A stretch of DNA of 64,000 nucleotides from Leifsonia psychrotolerans (GTDB taxonomy: Bacteria > Actinomycetota > Actinomycetes > Actinomycetales > Microbacteriaceae): positions 496,001-560,000 of the forward strand of contig NZ_JACCFM010000001.1 in the NCBI RefSeq assembly GCF_013410665.1, given 5' to 3'. Of this stretch, positions 26,768-35,242 are shown piece by piece. The translations under genes were made by a program, and so were the position numbers. The notes beneath the pieces were generated by a model, which was not told the origin of the DNA, made no database searches, and saw only the letters and a program-made list of their open reading frames with translations. How positions within the stretch are numbered: position 1 is the first letter of the stretch; each line of letters opens with the position of its first letter.

Positions 26768-27928
26768 GTGAATGCGCCCGCCACTAGTGTGAGGCGCGTG
26801 ACCTTCTCGCTGCTGGCGCTCGTGGTGCTCACCGGCTTGCTCGGGCCGCTTCTGGCGGCCCGCACCAGCTGGCGCATCCCCGTGGTCATCGGTGAACTGC
26901 TCGGCGGACTGCTGATCGGGCCGCCCGGGTTCGCCCTGGTCAACCCGCACAACGGTGAGTTCACCCTGCTGGCCACCATCGGTTTCGGCTTGACCATGGT
27001 GGTGGTCGGTTCGCACGTTCCGGTTCGGGATGCCGCGGTGCGAGGGGCGCTTTGGCGTGGCCTGATCGGAACCATCCTGGTCGGAGTGCTCGCGGCCGTG
27101 CTGGCCGTGGCAATCGCGGCGGCCTTCGGCACGGGGCATGCTGTGCTCTATGGGGTACTGATCGCCTCCTCATCCGCCGCACTCGTTCTGCCGATGCTGC
27201 AATCCGTTGGCGTGAAGGGGGCGAGTATCGCCCAGGTGGTGGCGCAAATCGCCATCGCTGACATCGCCTGCATCGTCGCACTTCCGCTCGTTCTCAATCC
27301 CGGGCACGTTCCCGAGGTGCTGCTGGCCGGCGGGATCATCAGTGTGGTTGCCGTGCTACTCGGTCTGATTCTGGCTCGGTTGGATCGAGCACAACTGCGC
27401 CAGAGGCTCCACTCCTTCTCGGAGCGTCGGCGGTTCGCACTTGAGCTGCGCATCAGCATGCTGGTGTTGTTCGGGCTGGCTGGCGTGGCCCAGTTTGCCT
27501 CGGTCTCGATCATGGTGGCCGGGTTCGCACTCGGTCTGGTGCTGGCGGCCGTCGGTGAACCCCGGCGTCTGGCCCGCCAACTCTTCGGAATCACCGAGGG
27601 CTTCTTCGGGCCAATCTTTTTTGTATGGCTCGGTGCGTCGATCGACCTGCGGGGAGTCGCAGCCCATCCCGAGATGATTCTGCTGGGCCTCGCGCTCGGT
27701 ATCGCCGCAGTTCTCGCCCACCTGGCAGGCCGCATCGTGAAACTGCCCTGGCTTCACGCCGTGGCCTCCGCGGGCCAACTGGGCGTGCCGATTGCCGCCG
27801 TGACGCTCGGCATTCAGAACGGAATCCTCAAACCGGGCGAGGATGCCGGCATCCTCGTGGGCGCGGTGGTCACCATTGCACTCTCCGCGGCGGCGACGGG
27901 CCTCACAGCCTCAAAAATCAAGACATGA
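26768..27928 (+). CDS. CPA2-family cation/proton antiporter
   Basis: A 386-residue membrane protein of the Na+(K+)/H+ exchanger (KefB/NapA-like) family with about 12 spans. Seen: IPVVIGELLGGLLIGPPGF (first-repeat motif), ASSSAALVLPML in the place of the unwound ion-binding helix, and FFGPIFFVWLGASIDLRG typical of the late-core helix. It lacks the C-terminal RCK/TrkA-N domain of Kef channels. GTG 26768 is used; GTG 26798 (VTFSLLAL) is an alternative without the polar first ten residues. Ion and pH homeostasis in the cytoplasmic membrane is the family role. Confidence 0.85.
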   Translation: MNAPATSVRRVTFSLLALVVLTGLLGPLLAARTSWRIPVVIGELLGGLLIGPPGFALVNPHNGEFTLLATIGFGLTMVVVGSHVPVRDAAVRGALWRGLIGTILVGVLAAVLAVAIAAAFGTGHAVLYGVLIASSSAALVLPMLQSVGVKGASIAQVVAQIAIADIACIVALPLVLNPGHVPEVLLAGGIISVVAVLLGLILARLDRAQLRQRLHSFSERRRFALELRISMLVLFGLAGVAQFASVSIMVAGFALGLVLAAVGEPRRLARQLFGITEGFFGPIFFVWLGASIDLRGVAAHPEMILLGLALGIAAVLAHLAGRIVKLPWLHAVASAGQLGVPIAAVTLGIQNGILKPGEDAGILVGAVVTIALSAAATGLTASKIKT

Positions 27929-28108
27929 TAGGGTCGGGAAGGCCGCGATGCTTATAACACGCGGCAATCTCATTTCGCAATAGTGTCACGCCATAAAATT
28001 TGTGACCTGCTGAATGATGATCCCTCACGTCACGGATCGCGAAGAAGGCTTTCGCTGACTGAACACGTGGCGTTGCTCAATGGCCCCCGTGGCCGGAAAA
28101 GGAACAGC

Positions 28109-29506
28109 TTGATTTCACGCGTCGCAATTATCGGAGCTGGCCCCAGTGGGATGGCCCAGCTACGAGCCTTCGAATCGGCTCGAATCGCCGGACGAGATGT
28201 TCCAGAAATCGTCTGTTTCGAGAAGCAAGAGGATTGGGGCGGACAGTGGAATTACAGCTGGCGTACGGGTCAGGACGGCAACGGTGAATCCGTGCACTCG
28301 AGCATGTACCGCAACCTCTGGTCGAATGGGCCTAAAGAGGCACTTGAATTCGCCGAATACACCTTCGATGAACATTTCGGTCGACCGATCTCGTCGTACC
28401 CGCCGCGCGCGGTGCTCTGGGACTACATCAGCGGCCGGCTCGAGAACAGCGATGTGAAGAAGCAGGTGCGCTTCAGCACCGCGGTGCGCTGGGTCGAGTA
28501 CAACGAGCCGACCGAGACGTTCAGCGTGACGGTCGAAGACCTCGTGACGCACACGACCGAAACGAGCGAGTTCGACCACGTCATCGTGGGCAGCGGCCAC
28601 TTCAGCTTTCCGAATGTGCCCGACTTCGCCGGCATCGAGACGTTCCCCGGCAGCCTCAAGCACGCCCACGACTTCCGCGGTGCCGAGGCGCTCGCAGACC
28701 GCGACGTGCTGTTGATCGGTGCGAGCTACTCGGCCGAAGACATCGGTGTGCAGGCCTACAAGATGGGTGCCCGTTCGGTCACCCTCAGCTATCGCACCCA
28801 GCCGATGGGCTTCGACTGGCCGGAGGGAATCGACGAGGTTCCGCTCATTCACCACTTTGACGGCTCCACCGCTCACTTCAGCGATGGCACGAGCCGTGAC
28901 TTTGACGCGGTTGTGCTCTGTACCGGATATTTGCATCACTATCCGTTTTTACCGTCCGATCTGGCACTCGCCTCACCCAACAATGTGTATCCAGACGCGC
29001 TCTACCGGGGCGTGGTCTCGGAGGCGAATAGCAAGCTGTATTACCTTGGTGCGCAAGACCAATGGTTCACGTTCAATATGTTCGATGCACAGGCCTGGTA
29101 CGTGCGCGACCTCATTCTCGGCGACGCTGTACTGCCGGCCCCCGAACTGCAGCGTCGTCACATAAACGCCTGGCTCACCCGGTTCGGCGAGCTGAACGGT
29201 GCGGCCGACGAGATCCAGTTCCAGGCGGACTACATTCGCGACCTGATTGACCTCACCGACTACCCGATGTTCGACCTCGACGAGGTCGTGCGCATCTTCT
29301 TGGAGTGGAAGCACGACAAGCAGGAGAACATTCTGGGCTACCGCGACGAGGTGTACGCCTCGGTGATGACCGGAACAATGGCGGTGGTGCACCACACGCC
29401 ATGGCTGGCCGAGCTCGACGACAGTCTCGAGCGCTATCTCTCTGACCCCCAGCCCGACGACATCGCGGGGCTTGTTGCCGAGACGGATGCCGTGACGCGC
29501 GCCTAG
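28109..29506 (+). CDS. tmm: Trimethylamine monooxygenase (flavin-containing monooxygenase)
   Basis: A 465-residue FMO that agrees along its length with bacterial Tmm, which oxidises trimethylamine to trimethylamine N-oxide with NADPH and O2. Visible: FAD motif RVAIIGAGPSGMAQLRAF, CFEKQEDWGGQWNYSWRTG, HSSMYRNLWSNGPKE, FMO motif FPGSLKHAHDF (FxGxxxHxxxF), NADP motif LLIGASYSAEDIG, CTGYLHHYPF, DQWFTFNMFDAQAWY and EWKHDKQENI. I chose the TTG at 28109 because aaaagga sits 6 nt upstream and the next residues are the Tmm N-terminus; a GTG at 27983 would add 42 residues of non-Tmm sequence. Other small amines or thioethers are possible substrates. No TMAO demethylase is adjacent. Confidence 0.85.
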   Translation: MISRVAIIGAGPSGMAQLRAFESARIAGRDVPEIVCFEKQEDWGGQWNYSWRTGQDGNGESVHSSMYRNLWSNGPKEALEFAEYTFDEHFGRPISSYPPRAVLWDYISGRLENSDVKKQVRFSTAVRWVEYNEPTETFSVTVEDLVTHTTETSEFDHVIVGSGHFSFPNVPDFAGIETFPGSLKHAHDFRGAEALADRDVLLIGASYSAEDIGVQAYKMGARSVTLSYRTQPMGFDWPEGIDEVPLIHHFDGSTAHFSDGTSRDFDAVVLCTGYLHHYPFLPSDLALASPNNVYPDALYRGVVSEANSKLYYLGAQDQWFTFNMFDAQAWYVRDLILGDAVLPAPELQRRHINAWLTRFGELNGAADEIQFQADYIRDLIDLTDYPMFDLDEVVRIFLEWKHDKQENILGYRDEVYASVMTGTMAVVHHTPWLAELDDSLERYLSDPQPDDIAGLVAETDAVTRA

Positions 29507-29513
29507 CGAATCG

Positions 29514-30707
29514 TCAGCGCACGACCTCGAACAGCGCGGCGACGCCCATGCCGCCGCCGATGGCTGCGGTCGCCACACCGAGCGTACCCGCCGGGGCGCC
29601 GCCGCGTACAAGACGGCTGAACAGCCGTACGACGCTGACGGCGCCGCTGGCGCCCCACGGATGCCCGAGGGCCAGCGCCCCGCCGTCGGCGCAGACGCGA
29701 GAATCGACCACGCCGCCGGGCGCGAGCCCGAGCCGGCCGAGCACGGCGAGGGTTTGCGCGGCGAACGCCTCGACGATCTCCACTGCTGCGACGTCGTCGA
29801 GTGAGACACCGCGCTCGGCGAGCAGGGCTAAGACCGCGTCAACCGGTCCGATGCCGGGAAGTGACGGGTCGCATCCGATTGTGGCTGAGGCGACGAGGGC
29901 CAGACCCGGGGCTTCGCCCCGTGACGACCCGGCCACGATGGCAACGGCGGCGGCACCGTCGCTGTTTCGTGACGAGTTTCCGGCCGTGACGGTTCCGGCG
30001 TGTTCCGGCGACGACGCGAAGAGTGCCGGAAAGCGGGGGAGCATCGCGCGCATTCCATTGCGGGGTCCGTGATCGTGCAGTTCGTGGCCGAGCGCGACGA
30101 TTTCCGCGTCGAAGCGGCCGGCGGCCTGTGCGGCTAGGGCCAGGCGATGGCTGCGTTCGGCGTAGGCATCCTGGGCCCGGCGGTCGATGCCGTCCAATTC
30201 GGCCAGCGCCTGGGCCGCTGAGCCCATGTCGGGGTCGGGGAAGCCTGCGGGGGTAAACGGTGCTCGTGCATAGGCACGTCCAGCCTGAGACCGGGTCGGC
30301 GCCGTCGAGGCGCTCTCGGTTCCCCCCGCGATCCAGACGCGCTCCGTGGCATCGAGGCGCGCCTCGGCGGCAGTGCTGAGGATGGCCGACAGCCCGCTCC
30401 CACACTGCGTATCCACCGTCATCCCAGGAACCTTCACGTCGAGTCCGGCTGCCAGCGCGGACAAGCGAGCAAGGTTTCCGCCCGGGCCCATACAGTTGCC
30501 GAGGATCACCCCGCCCACGGAGCGCGGGATGCTTTGTTCGGCTGTTGCATCCTGCGCTCGTGCATCCTGCGCTCGTGCATCCTGCACTGTTGCGCCGATG
30601 ACGGCAGCGGCCAGCTGTTCGGCGGGAATCTGTGCGAGTCGGGCCCCGCGAATGGCAAGTGGCGTGCGGCGTGCCGCGATCACAACGGGGGCGGTGAGAT
30701 CAGCCAA
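29514..30707 (-). CDS. Thiolase-family protein with altered catalytic residues
   Basis: A 397-residue thiolase fold. The nucleophilic Cys is kept (TVDTQCGSGLSA, Cys about 102) and so is the His motif GGALALGHPWGASG. Two usual catalytic positions are changed: NEAFA reads VEAFA (EIVEAFAAQ) and the second cysteine in CIGGG reads AIGGG (ATAAIGGGMG). Without that Cys the acid/base step of ordinary acetyl-CoA acetyltransferase or 3-ketoacyl-CoA thiolase would fail, so another Claisen-type or degenerate role is likely. Residues 43-57 carry a 15-bp in-frame triplication (QDARA). Start appears to be TTG at 30705-30707, overlapping the upstream AMP-binding gene by 8 nt (TTGGCTGA), so the two are coupled. 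Confidence 0.8.
   Translation of the reverse strand: MADLTAPVVIAARRTPLAIRGARLAQIPAEQLAAAVIGATVQDARAQDARAQDATAEQSIPRSVGGVILGNCMGPGGNLARLSALAAGLDVKVPGMTVDTQCGSGLSAILSTAAEARLDATERVWIAGGTESASTAPTRSQAGRAYARAPFTPAGFPDPDMGSAAQALAELDGIDRRAQDAYAERSHRLALAAQAAGRFDAEIVALGHELHDHGPRNGMRAMLPRFPALFASSPEHAGTVTAGNSSRNSDGAAAVAIVAGSSRGEAPGLALVASATIGCDPSLPGIGPVDAVLALLAERGVSLDDVAAVEIVEAFAAQTLAVLGRLGLAPGGVVDSRVCADGGALALGHPWGASGAVSVVRLFSRLVRGGAPAGTLGVATAAIGGGMGVAALFEVVR
30546..30590. repeat. 15-bp tandem repeat inside the thiolase gene
   Basis: Three units of tgcatcctgcgctcg start at 30546, 30561 and 30576 (third unit diverged at its end). On the minus strand they encode QDARA repeated in frame in a loop that follows the first beta-alpha unit of the thiolase. 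Confidence 0.85.
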
Positions 30708-31953
30708 GTCGGGGCAGCTTTCCGTCGAGTGCGTCGCGCCGAATCTGCGCGCGGGCCGGCTTTCCGGTCAGGGTGCGGGGAAGAGAGTCCGGGCCGAACC
30801 AGATGCGCGGCAGATGCGACGTGGCGAGAACGATCTTCGCCTGCTCGCGCAGTTCACGAAGCGTGGGGGCTCCCGAGCCGACCGATAGCTCCACGGCCGC
30901 CGCAACCAACGACCCGTCGCGCGGTCCGGGCAGCTCGAACACCACGGCATCCGCCACTCCGGGAAGGCTGCGCAGACCAGCTTCGACATCCTCGGGAATC
31001 ACGGTTGCCGCGGCGGTGAGGATGGCGCCGTCACCGCGACCGGCCAGGCGCAATATGCCGTGCGGGTGCAGGGTCACGAGGTCGCCCACCGTCGCCCAAC
31101 CCGAGTCGTCGCGGCGGAGCGACCCCAATGCGTCAGCCAGGTAGCCGAGGGCGATTGTGGGCGAGCGCACCCAGAGCGCTCCGTCGTCGACCCGGGTCTC
31201 AACGCCGGGTACAGCACGCAGGCCCAACCCGTCGGGGTCGAATGCGACAAATGAGAGTTCGGCTGCCCCATAGTAAGAAACGACGCGGAGCCCGGCGGAT
31301 TCGGCTCGTTCCCGCAGGCTCGGGGGCAGGGTAGCTCCGCCGATCACAGCCAGCCGAAGCCGATGCGGAACACCGCTCTCGATGGCATCCACGACGCTCT
31401 GCAGTGAGTTCGGGGTTCCATGCAGCACTGTCACGTGGGCAAGGTCACCCGGCGACACCGTATGACCGGGCGGAAAACGCACGGCAGCGCCGACGGCACG
31501 TGCGTAGGCGAGTGAGAAGAGTGTGAGCGATGATGCCGTCGGAACCGGGAGATACAGTGTGTCATCGTCCGTCACAGCGAGCACCGTGCTCAGCCACGGA
31601 AATGACGCGGCCCACGAGTGCTCAGAGCGCAGGATGACGCGGGGGTTTCCGCTACTGCCGGAACTGAACGCGGCCCAGGCCGCGCCGGGTGGTGGAATGG
31701 CAGCCGCCGCGAGAGCACTCTGGCGGGCCCAGAACTCTGTCTCCCAACGATCATCGCCGGCCAGCGGAATTCCGCCGGATTCTCGCACCGCCCAGATGCT
31801 CACGGCGAGTTCGACGGGGTCGCTCAGCGACAGCGGGATGAGCCGTGCGGTGACCGCGCCGAGGTGACGACGACGAGCAGCAATCTGCTCCTCGAGTTGA
31901 CGGAGGGTGAGCGAAAGCGGGCCTCGAGACAGCACCACGCGATCGAGGTTCAC
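30700..31953 (-). CDS. Short AMP-binding (acyl-CoA synthetase-like) enzyme
   Basis: A 417-residue adenylate-forming enzyme, shorter than the usual 500-560. The ATP loop is FSSGSSGNPRVI (STGTTGxPK type), then VVSYYGAAELSFVAFD (YGxTE motif), GWATVGDLV (the GD motif), RLAGRGDGAI (hinge Arg-Gly-Asp) and the late lysine in LPRTLTGKPARAQIRRD. All catalytic motifs are therefore present; the shortening is in the N-terminal subdomain. It should activate a carboxylic acid as acyl-AMP and pass it to CoA or another carrier. It overlaps the thiolase by 8 nt, and together they form a two-gene operon whose joint product is unknown. Confidence 0.8.
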   Translation of the reverse strand: MNLDRVVLSRGPLSLTLRQLEEQIAARRRHLGAVTARLIPLSLSDPVELAVSIWAVRESGGIPLAGDDRWETEFWARQSALAAAAIPPPGAAWAAFSSGSSGNPRVILRSEHSWAASFPWLSTVLAVTDDDTLYLPVPTASSLTLFSLAYARAVGAAVRFPPGHTVSPGDLAHVTVLHGTPNSLQSVVDAIESGVPHRLRLAVIGGATLPPSLRERAESAGLRVVSYYGAAELSFVAFDPDGLGLRAVPGVETRVDDGALWVRSPTIALGYLADALGSLRRDDSGWATVGDLVTLHPHGILRLAGRGDGAILTAAATVIPEDVEAGLRSLPGVADAVVFELPGPRDGSLVAAAVELSVGSGAPTLRELREQAKIVLATSHLPRIWFGPDSLPRTLTGKPARAQIRRDALDGKLPRLG

Positions 31954-32062
31954 TCCGACACCACACGCCCTTCACCGTCCGACGGTTCTCCCGTCCACCT
32001 CGATGTTACGTTATGCCTGCAGCCCCGATGGGGTCGGCGAGGCCTGACGGTCGGCGGATTAT

Positions 32063-32689
32063 TCACTCGATGACGGGCAGCACGGCCAACACGAAGGGAA
32101 CGGTGACGAGCATGAAGACCACTGCGGCAGCGAGAATCGTCACCACCGGATGACGCTCCCAGCGACTGAGATTGCCGCCGTACGACTGTCGAAGCTCAGC
32201 CCAACTGAGCACCGGTTCGACGCTCTGCACGGGCACTGAGTAATAGTGGATCGCCGTCGTGAAATCGTCGGGATACCACATCTGACTGCGCATCCGCAGC
32301 AGGGTGCGGCCCTGTGCGTCAACGATAAACAGCTGTGGTGCCACATCATCGCTGTAGGTGTCGCGCAGCTTGACCACGATCACCGAATCGATCCGATCGA
32401 CCGGGGTGAACACCATCCGACTGAAATACGCGCGCTCACGGATGCCGCTGGGAAGCAAACGAATTCCCGCGCCTCTCAAACGCGCGGCGGCAAGGGCGAA
32501 AAGCAGGACCAGTGCGGCGTGTGCGAGCGCGAATGGAACCCAGGTGCCGTGTGGAATTGTCAGCAGATAGAGCGAACCGAAGATGGGCAGCGTCAGCACG
32601 ACACAGCCCACCCACGCGCTCTGCCACAGGTTGCGTCTGGGTTTCAGGAGCTGCGAGATCGTGCCGGCCGCTGCCAACTCCCTGTTCAT
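32063..32689 (-). CDS. Membrane protein with PH-like central region, unknown function
   Basis: A 208-residue protein with two hydrophobic spans near the N-terminus (WVGCVVLTLPIFGSLYLLTI and FALAHAALVLLFALAAARL) and one at the C-terminus (VVTILAAAVVFMLVTVPFVLAVL). Between them lies a soluble segment IRLLPSGIRERAYFSRMVFTPVDRIDSVIVVKL...QLFIVDAQGRTLLRMRSQMW that looks like the beta-rich PH-type domains of bacterial membrane proteins. ATG at 32687-32689. Divergent from the ICMT-like gene (111-nt gap). I do not recognise a specific function. Confidence 0.7.
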   Translation of the reverse strand: MNRELAAAGTISQLLKPRRNLWQSAWVGCVVLTLPIFGSLYLLTIPHGTWVPFALAHAALVLLFALAAARLRGAGIRLLPSGIRERAYFSRMVFTPVDRIDSVIVVKLRDTYSDDVAPQLFIVDAQGRTLLRMRSQMWYPDDFTTAIHYYSVPVQSVEPVLSWAELRQSYGGNLSRWERHPVVTILAAAVVFMLVTVPFVLAVLPVIE

Positions 32690-32800
32690 GCGCCCCCCGG
32701 TGAACCTGAATGCCCACGTTTCGGGCGTGTCTCGAGACTACAGGCGAACGGGAGAACTCCCGGGGAAGGATTCCGGGCGAGGCGGGCGTACTCTCGCACT

Positions 32801-33274
32801 ATGAAGCGTGCACTTGCGTTCGGGTTGGTGATCGTACAGATTCTGTTGCTGGCGGCACTCGTGCTGATGCAGCACAGCGATCTCTGGCCGGTGACCTCGT
32901 ATGTGATCGCCACGTCGGTCGTGCTTCTTGTCGCCGGTGTCCTGCTGATGTGTGCCGGTGCGGGGCGCCTCGGTCCAGCCTTCACGGCCACTCCCATCCC
33001 ACGGCAGAATGCCGCGATCGTGACCACCGGAATCTACGCTTACGTCCGCAGCCCGATCTACCTGGGCTACCTCATGGTCGGTCTCGGCCTCACGCTGGTC
33101 AGCGCGTCATTTCTGCACATCATGGTCTGGCTTGCGCTGCTCTGGCTGCTCGCCGGTAAGGCGCGTTGGGAAGAGCGGATGCTGATCAGTGCGCATCCGG
33201 AATACCTCGCGTATGGCGCGCATGTGGGCCGGTTCGTGCCCGGCATCGGACGCTTGCGGCTGGCTAGGGAATGA
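32801..33274 (+). CDS. Isoprenylcysteine carboxyl methyltransferase-like membrane protein
   Basis: A 157-residue protein with four or five spans. It carries the family mark GIYAYVRSPIYLGYLMVGLGLTLVSAS (the G-x-Y-x-x-x-R-x-P-x-Y SAM-binding signature) and a C-terminal WEERMLISAHPEYLAYGAHVGRFVPG, which correspond to the RHP/EE motifs of bacterial ICMT/PEMT-like enzymes. In bacteria these methylate small molecules or lipids, and the substrates are mostly unknown. The ATG at 32801 has gggcga-type weak spacing; a longer upstream frame is antisense to the neighbouring gene. Its 3' end overlaps the converging sulfatase gene by 11 nt. Confidence 0.82.
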   Translation: MKRALAFGLVIVQILLLAALVLMQHSDLWPVTSYVIATSVVLLVAGVLLMCAGAGRLGPAFTATPIPRQNAAIVTTGIYAYVRSPIYLGYLMVGLGLTLVSASFLHIMVWLALLWLLAGKARWEERMLISAHPEYLAYGAHVGRFVPGIGRLRLARE

Positions 33275-35138
33275 TGATGTTGAACGCCGGATCACCGTGC
33301 GTGAGCACACCCAGGAGCTGCTGCAGAACGTTCGGATCCCCGCCCATCAGCAGGCCGGACCCGGTCTGATCACCGCCGAGCAGTGCGGTCATTCGGGCTT
33401 TCGTGAGGGTCAGTGTCATACCGGCCGTCTCCGGGTCAGCTGGCTTTCGTGAGTGGAGGAGAACGCCGTTTCTGAGCGTGACCCGGTAGTTTCGTTCGAG
33501 GTCCGTGAGCGTGATGTCGAGGGCGAGGTCATGATCCCAAGCTTTCGGACCGTCGACGGCCAAGGCCAAGGAATCGAGGAGTTGCTCCGGGCTGAGTTGG
33601 GCAATGATGGTTGGCACGGACGTGGCAATGGGAGTGCCGAAGTTGCCGCTTCGCAGCTCGGTCGCCCCCGCGAGAAAGAAATTCCGCCAGGTTCCGTTTT
33701 CGGACCCGTAGGCGAGCTGCTCGAGTGTCTCGGCGTACAGCGCCCGTGCGCCCGCGTGGTCGGAGTCAGCGAAGACCGCATGGTCGAGGAGGGTAGCCGC
33801 CCAGCGGAAGTCACCGGCGTCGAAAGCCGACTGCGCACAGTCGACGACGCGCTCGATGCCGCCGATCGCCTCGACATAGCGCGTGGCCTGTTCGACCGGC
33901 GGGTGCGGCCACAGGCGCGCTGGGTTGCCGTCGAACCAGCCCATGTACCGCTGGTAGATTGCCTTCACGTTGTGGCTGACCGAGCCGTAATAGCCGTGAG
34001 TGTTCCATTCCCGTTCGAGCTGTGGCGGCAGCTGGATTATTTCGGCGATCTCCACTCCGGTATGGCCGAGGTTGAGCAGCCGCACGGTCTGGTCGTGCAG
34101 GTAGGCATAGAGGTCACGTTGGATCGACAGGAATGAGTTGACGCGCTGTTGACCCCAGGTCGGCCAGTGGTGAGAAGCAAAGACGACATCGGTCTTTGGC
34201 CCATACGTGTCGATCGCCTCGGTCAAATAGGCGGACCATACGTGCGGGTCGCGCACGAGTGCGCCGCGCAGGGTGAGCAGATTGTGGAGGGTGTGGGTGG
34301 CGTTCTCGGCGATGCAGAGGGCGCGATATTTGGGAAAGTAGAAGTGCATCTCGGCCGGCGCTTCGGTGCCCGGCGCCATTTGAAACTCGATCTCGACGCC
34401 ATCGATGGTGTGGCTTTCGCCGGTCACGCTGATCGAGAGGGTGGGCACGATCATGCCGACCTCGCCCCGTGAGGTGGTTTGGCCGAGGCCGGATCCGACC
34501 TGGTTCTGCGGATCTCGATCGAGCGTCACGCCATACATGTAACCCGCGCGCCTGGCCATTGCCACGCCCGCGTAGACGTTCTCGGCGACGGCCTCTTCGA
34601 CGAAGCCCTCGGGCGCGATGATCTGAATGCGACCGGCATCCACATCGGCCTGCGAAGCCACTCCGAAGATGCCACCGAAATGGTCGACGTGGCTGTGGGT
34701 GTGAATCACGGCGACAACGGTTTTGTTCCCACGGTGTTCGCGGTAAAGCGCGAGGGCGGCCGCTGCGGTCTCAGTCGAGATCAACGGATCGATCACGATC
34801 ACTCCGGTCTCGCCCTCGACAAAGGTGATGTTCGAGACGTCCATACCGCGCACCTGGTAGATGCCGTCGACGACTTCGTACAGACCACATTTTGACACGA
34901 GGAGGGACTGGCGCCAGAGGCTCGGGTTGACGCTCGTCGGCGCCTCGCCGGTCAGAAACGCATAGCTGTCGGCATCCTAGACCACCTGCCCGTCGGAACC
35001 CGTCACAACTCCCGATGCGGGAGCGCCGAGAAAGCCGCGATCGGCATCATCGAAATCGCGTGTATCGCCGAGTGGAAGCGAAGCCAGTAGCTCGCGGTGC
35101 TGGGCTTGGATGGACGGGGAGACGGATGAGTTTTGCAT
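33264..35138 (-). pseudogene. SdsA-type alkylsulfatase, interrupted by an in-frame TAG
   Basis: The metallo-beta-lactamase-fold alkylsulfatase family (SdsA1/YjcS) cleaves sulfate from alkyl sulfates such as SDS. The main open part codes for the zinc motif THSHVDHFGG, ENATHTLHN, HHWPTWG, and then the dimerisation and SCP2-like C-terminal regions. The family N-terminus (RELLASLPLGDTRDFDDADRGFLGAP, and GEAPTSVNPSLWRQ leading to GLYEVVDGIYQVRG) is encoded upstream in the same frame, but a TAG at 34977-34979 (minus strand) cuts it between VV and DADSYAFL. A tryptophan codon TGG to TAG change is the simplest cause. From ATG 35136-35138 the uninterrupted protein would be about 624 aa; a restart at GTG 34896-34898 could give 544 aa lacking the first ~80 residues. 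Confidence 0.8.
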
Positions 35139-35186
35139 GCTCAGACTGTGCCCTGGAGTTCTCGAATCGACAAGGTGCAAACACAA

Positions 35187-35222
35187 CCGCCCTCCCGCAC
35201 TCGTGTGCGGAAGGGCAGCGGT
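35187..35222 (-). terminator. Intrinsic terminator of the DEAD-box helicase gene
   Basis: On the minus strand a GC-rich stem (ccgctgcccttccgcac pairing with gtgcgggagggcgg around a cgag-type loop) is followed by ttgtgttt, a T-rich tail. It begins about 20 nt after the helicase stop codon at 35243-35245. Confidence 0.65.
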
Positions 35223-35242
35223 GTTCGTCGCGTGATTCGGGG

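Noticed and set aside
27984-28006. gtcac/gtgac inverted repeat as operator of the tmm gene
   Set aside because: Only five bases per arm with a 12-nt spacer; this is easily expected by chance in this composition.
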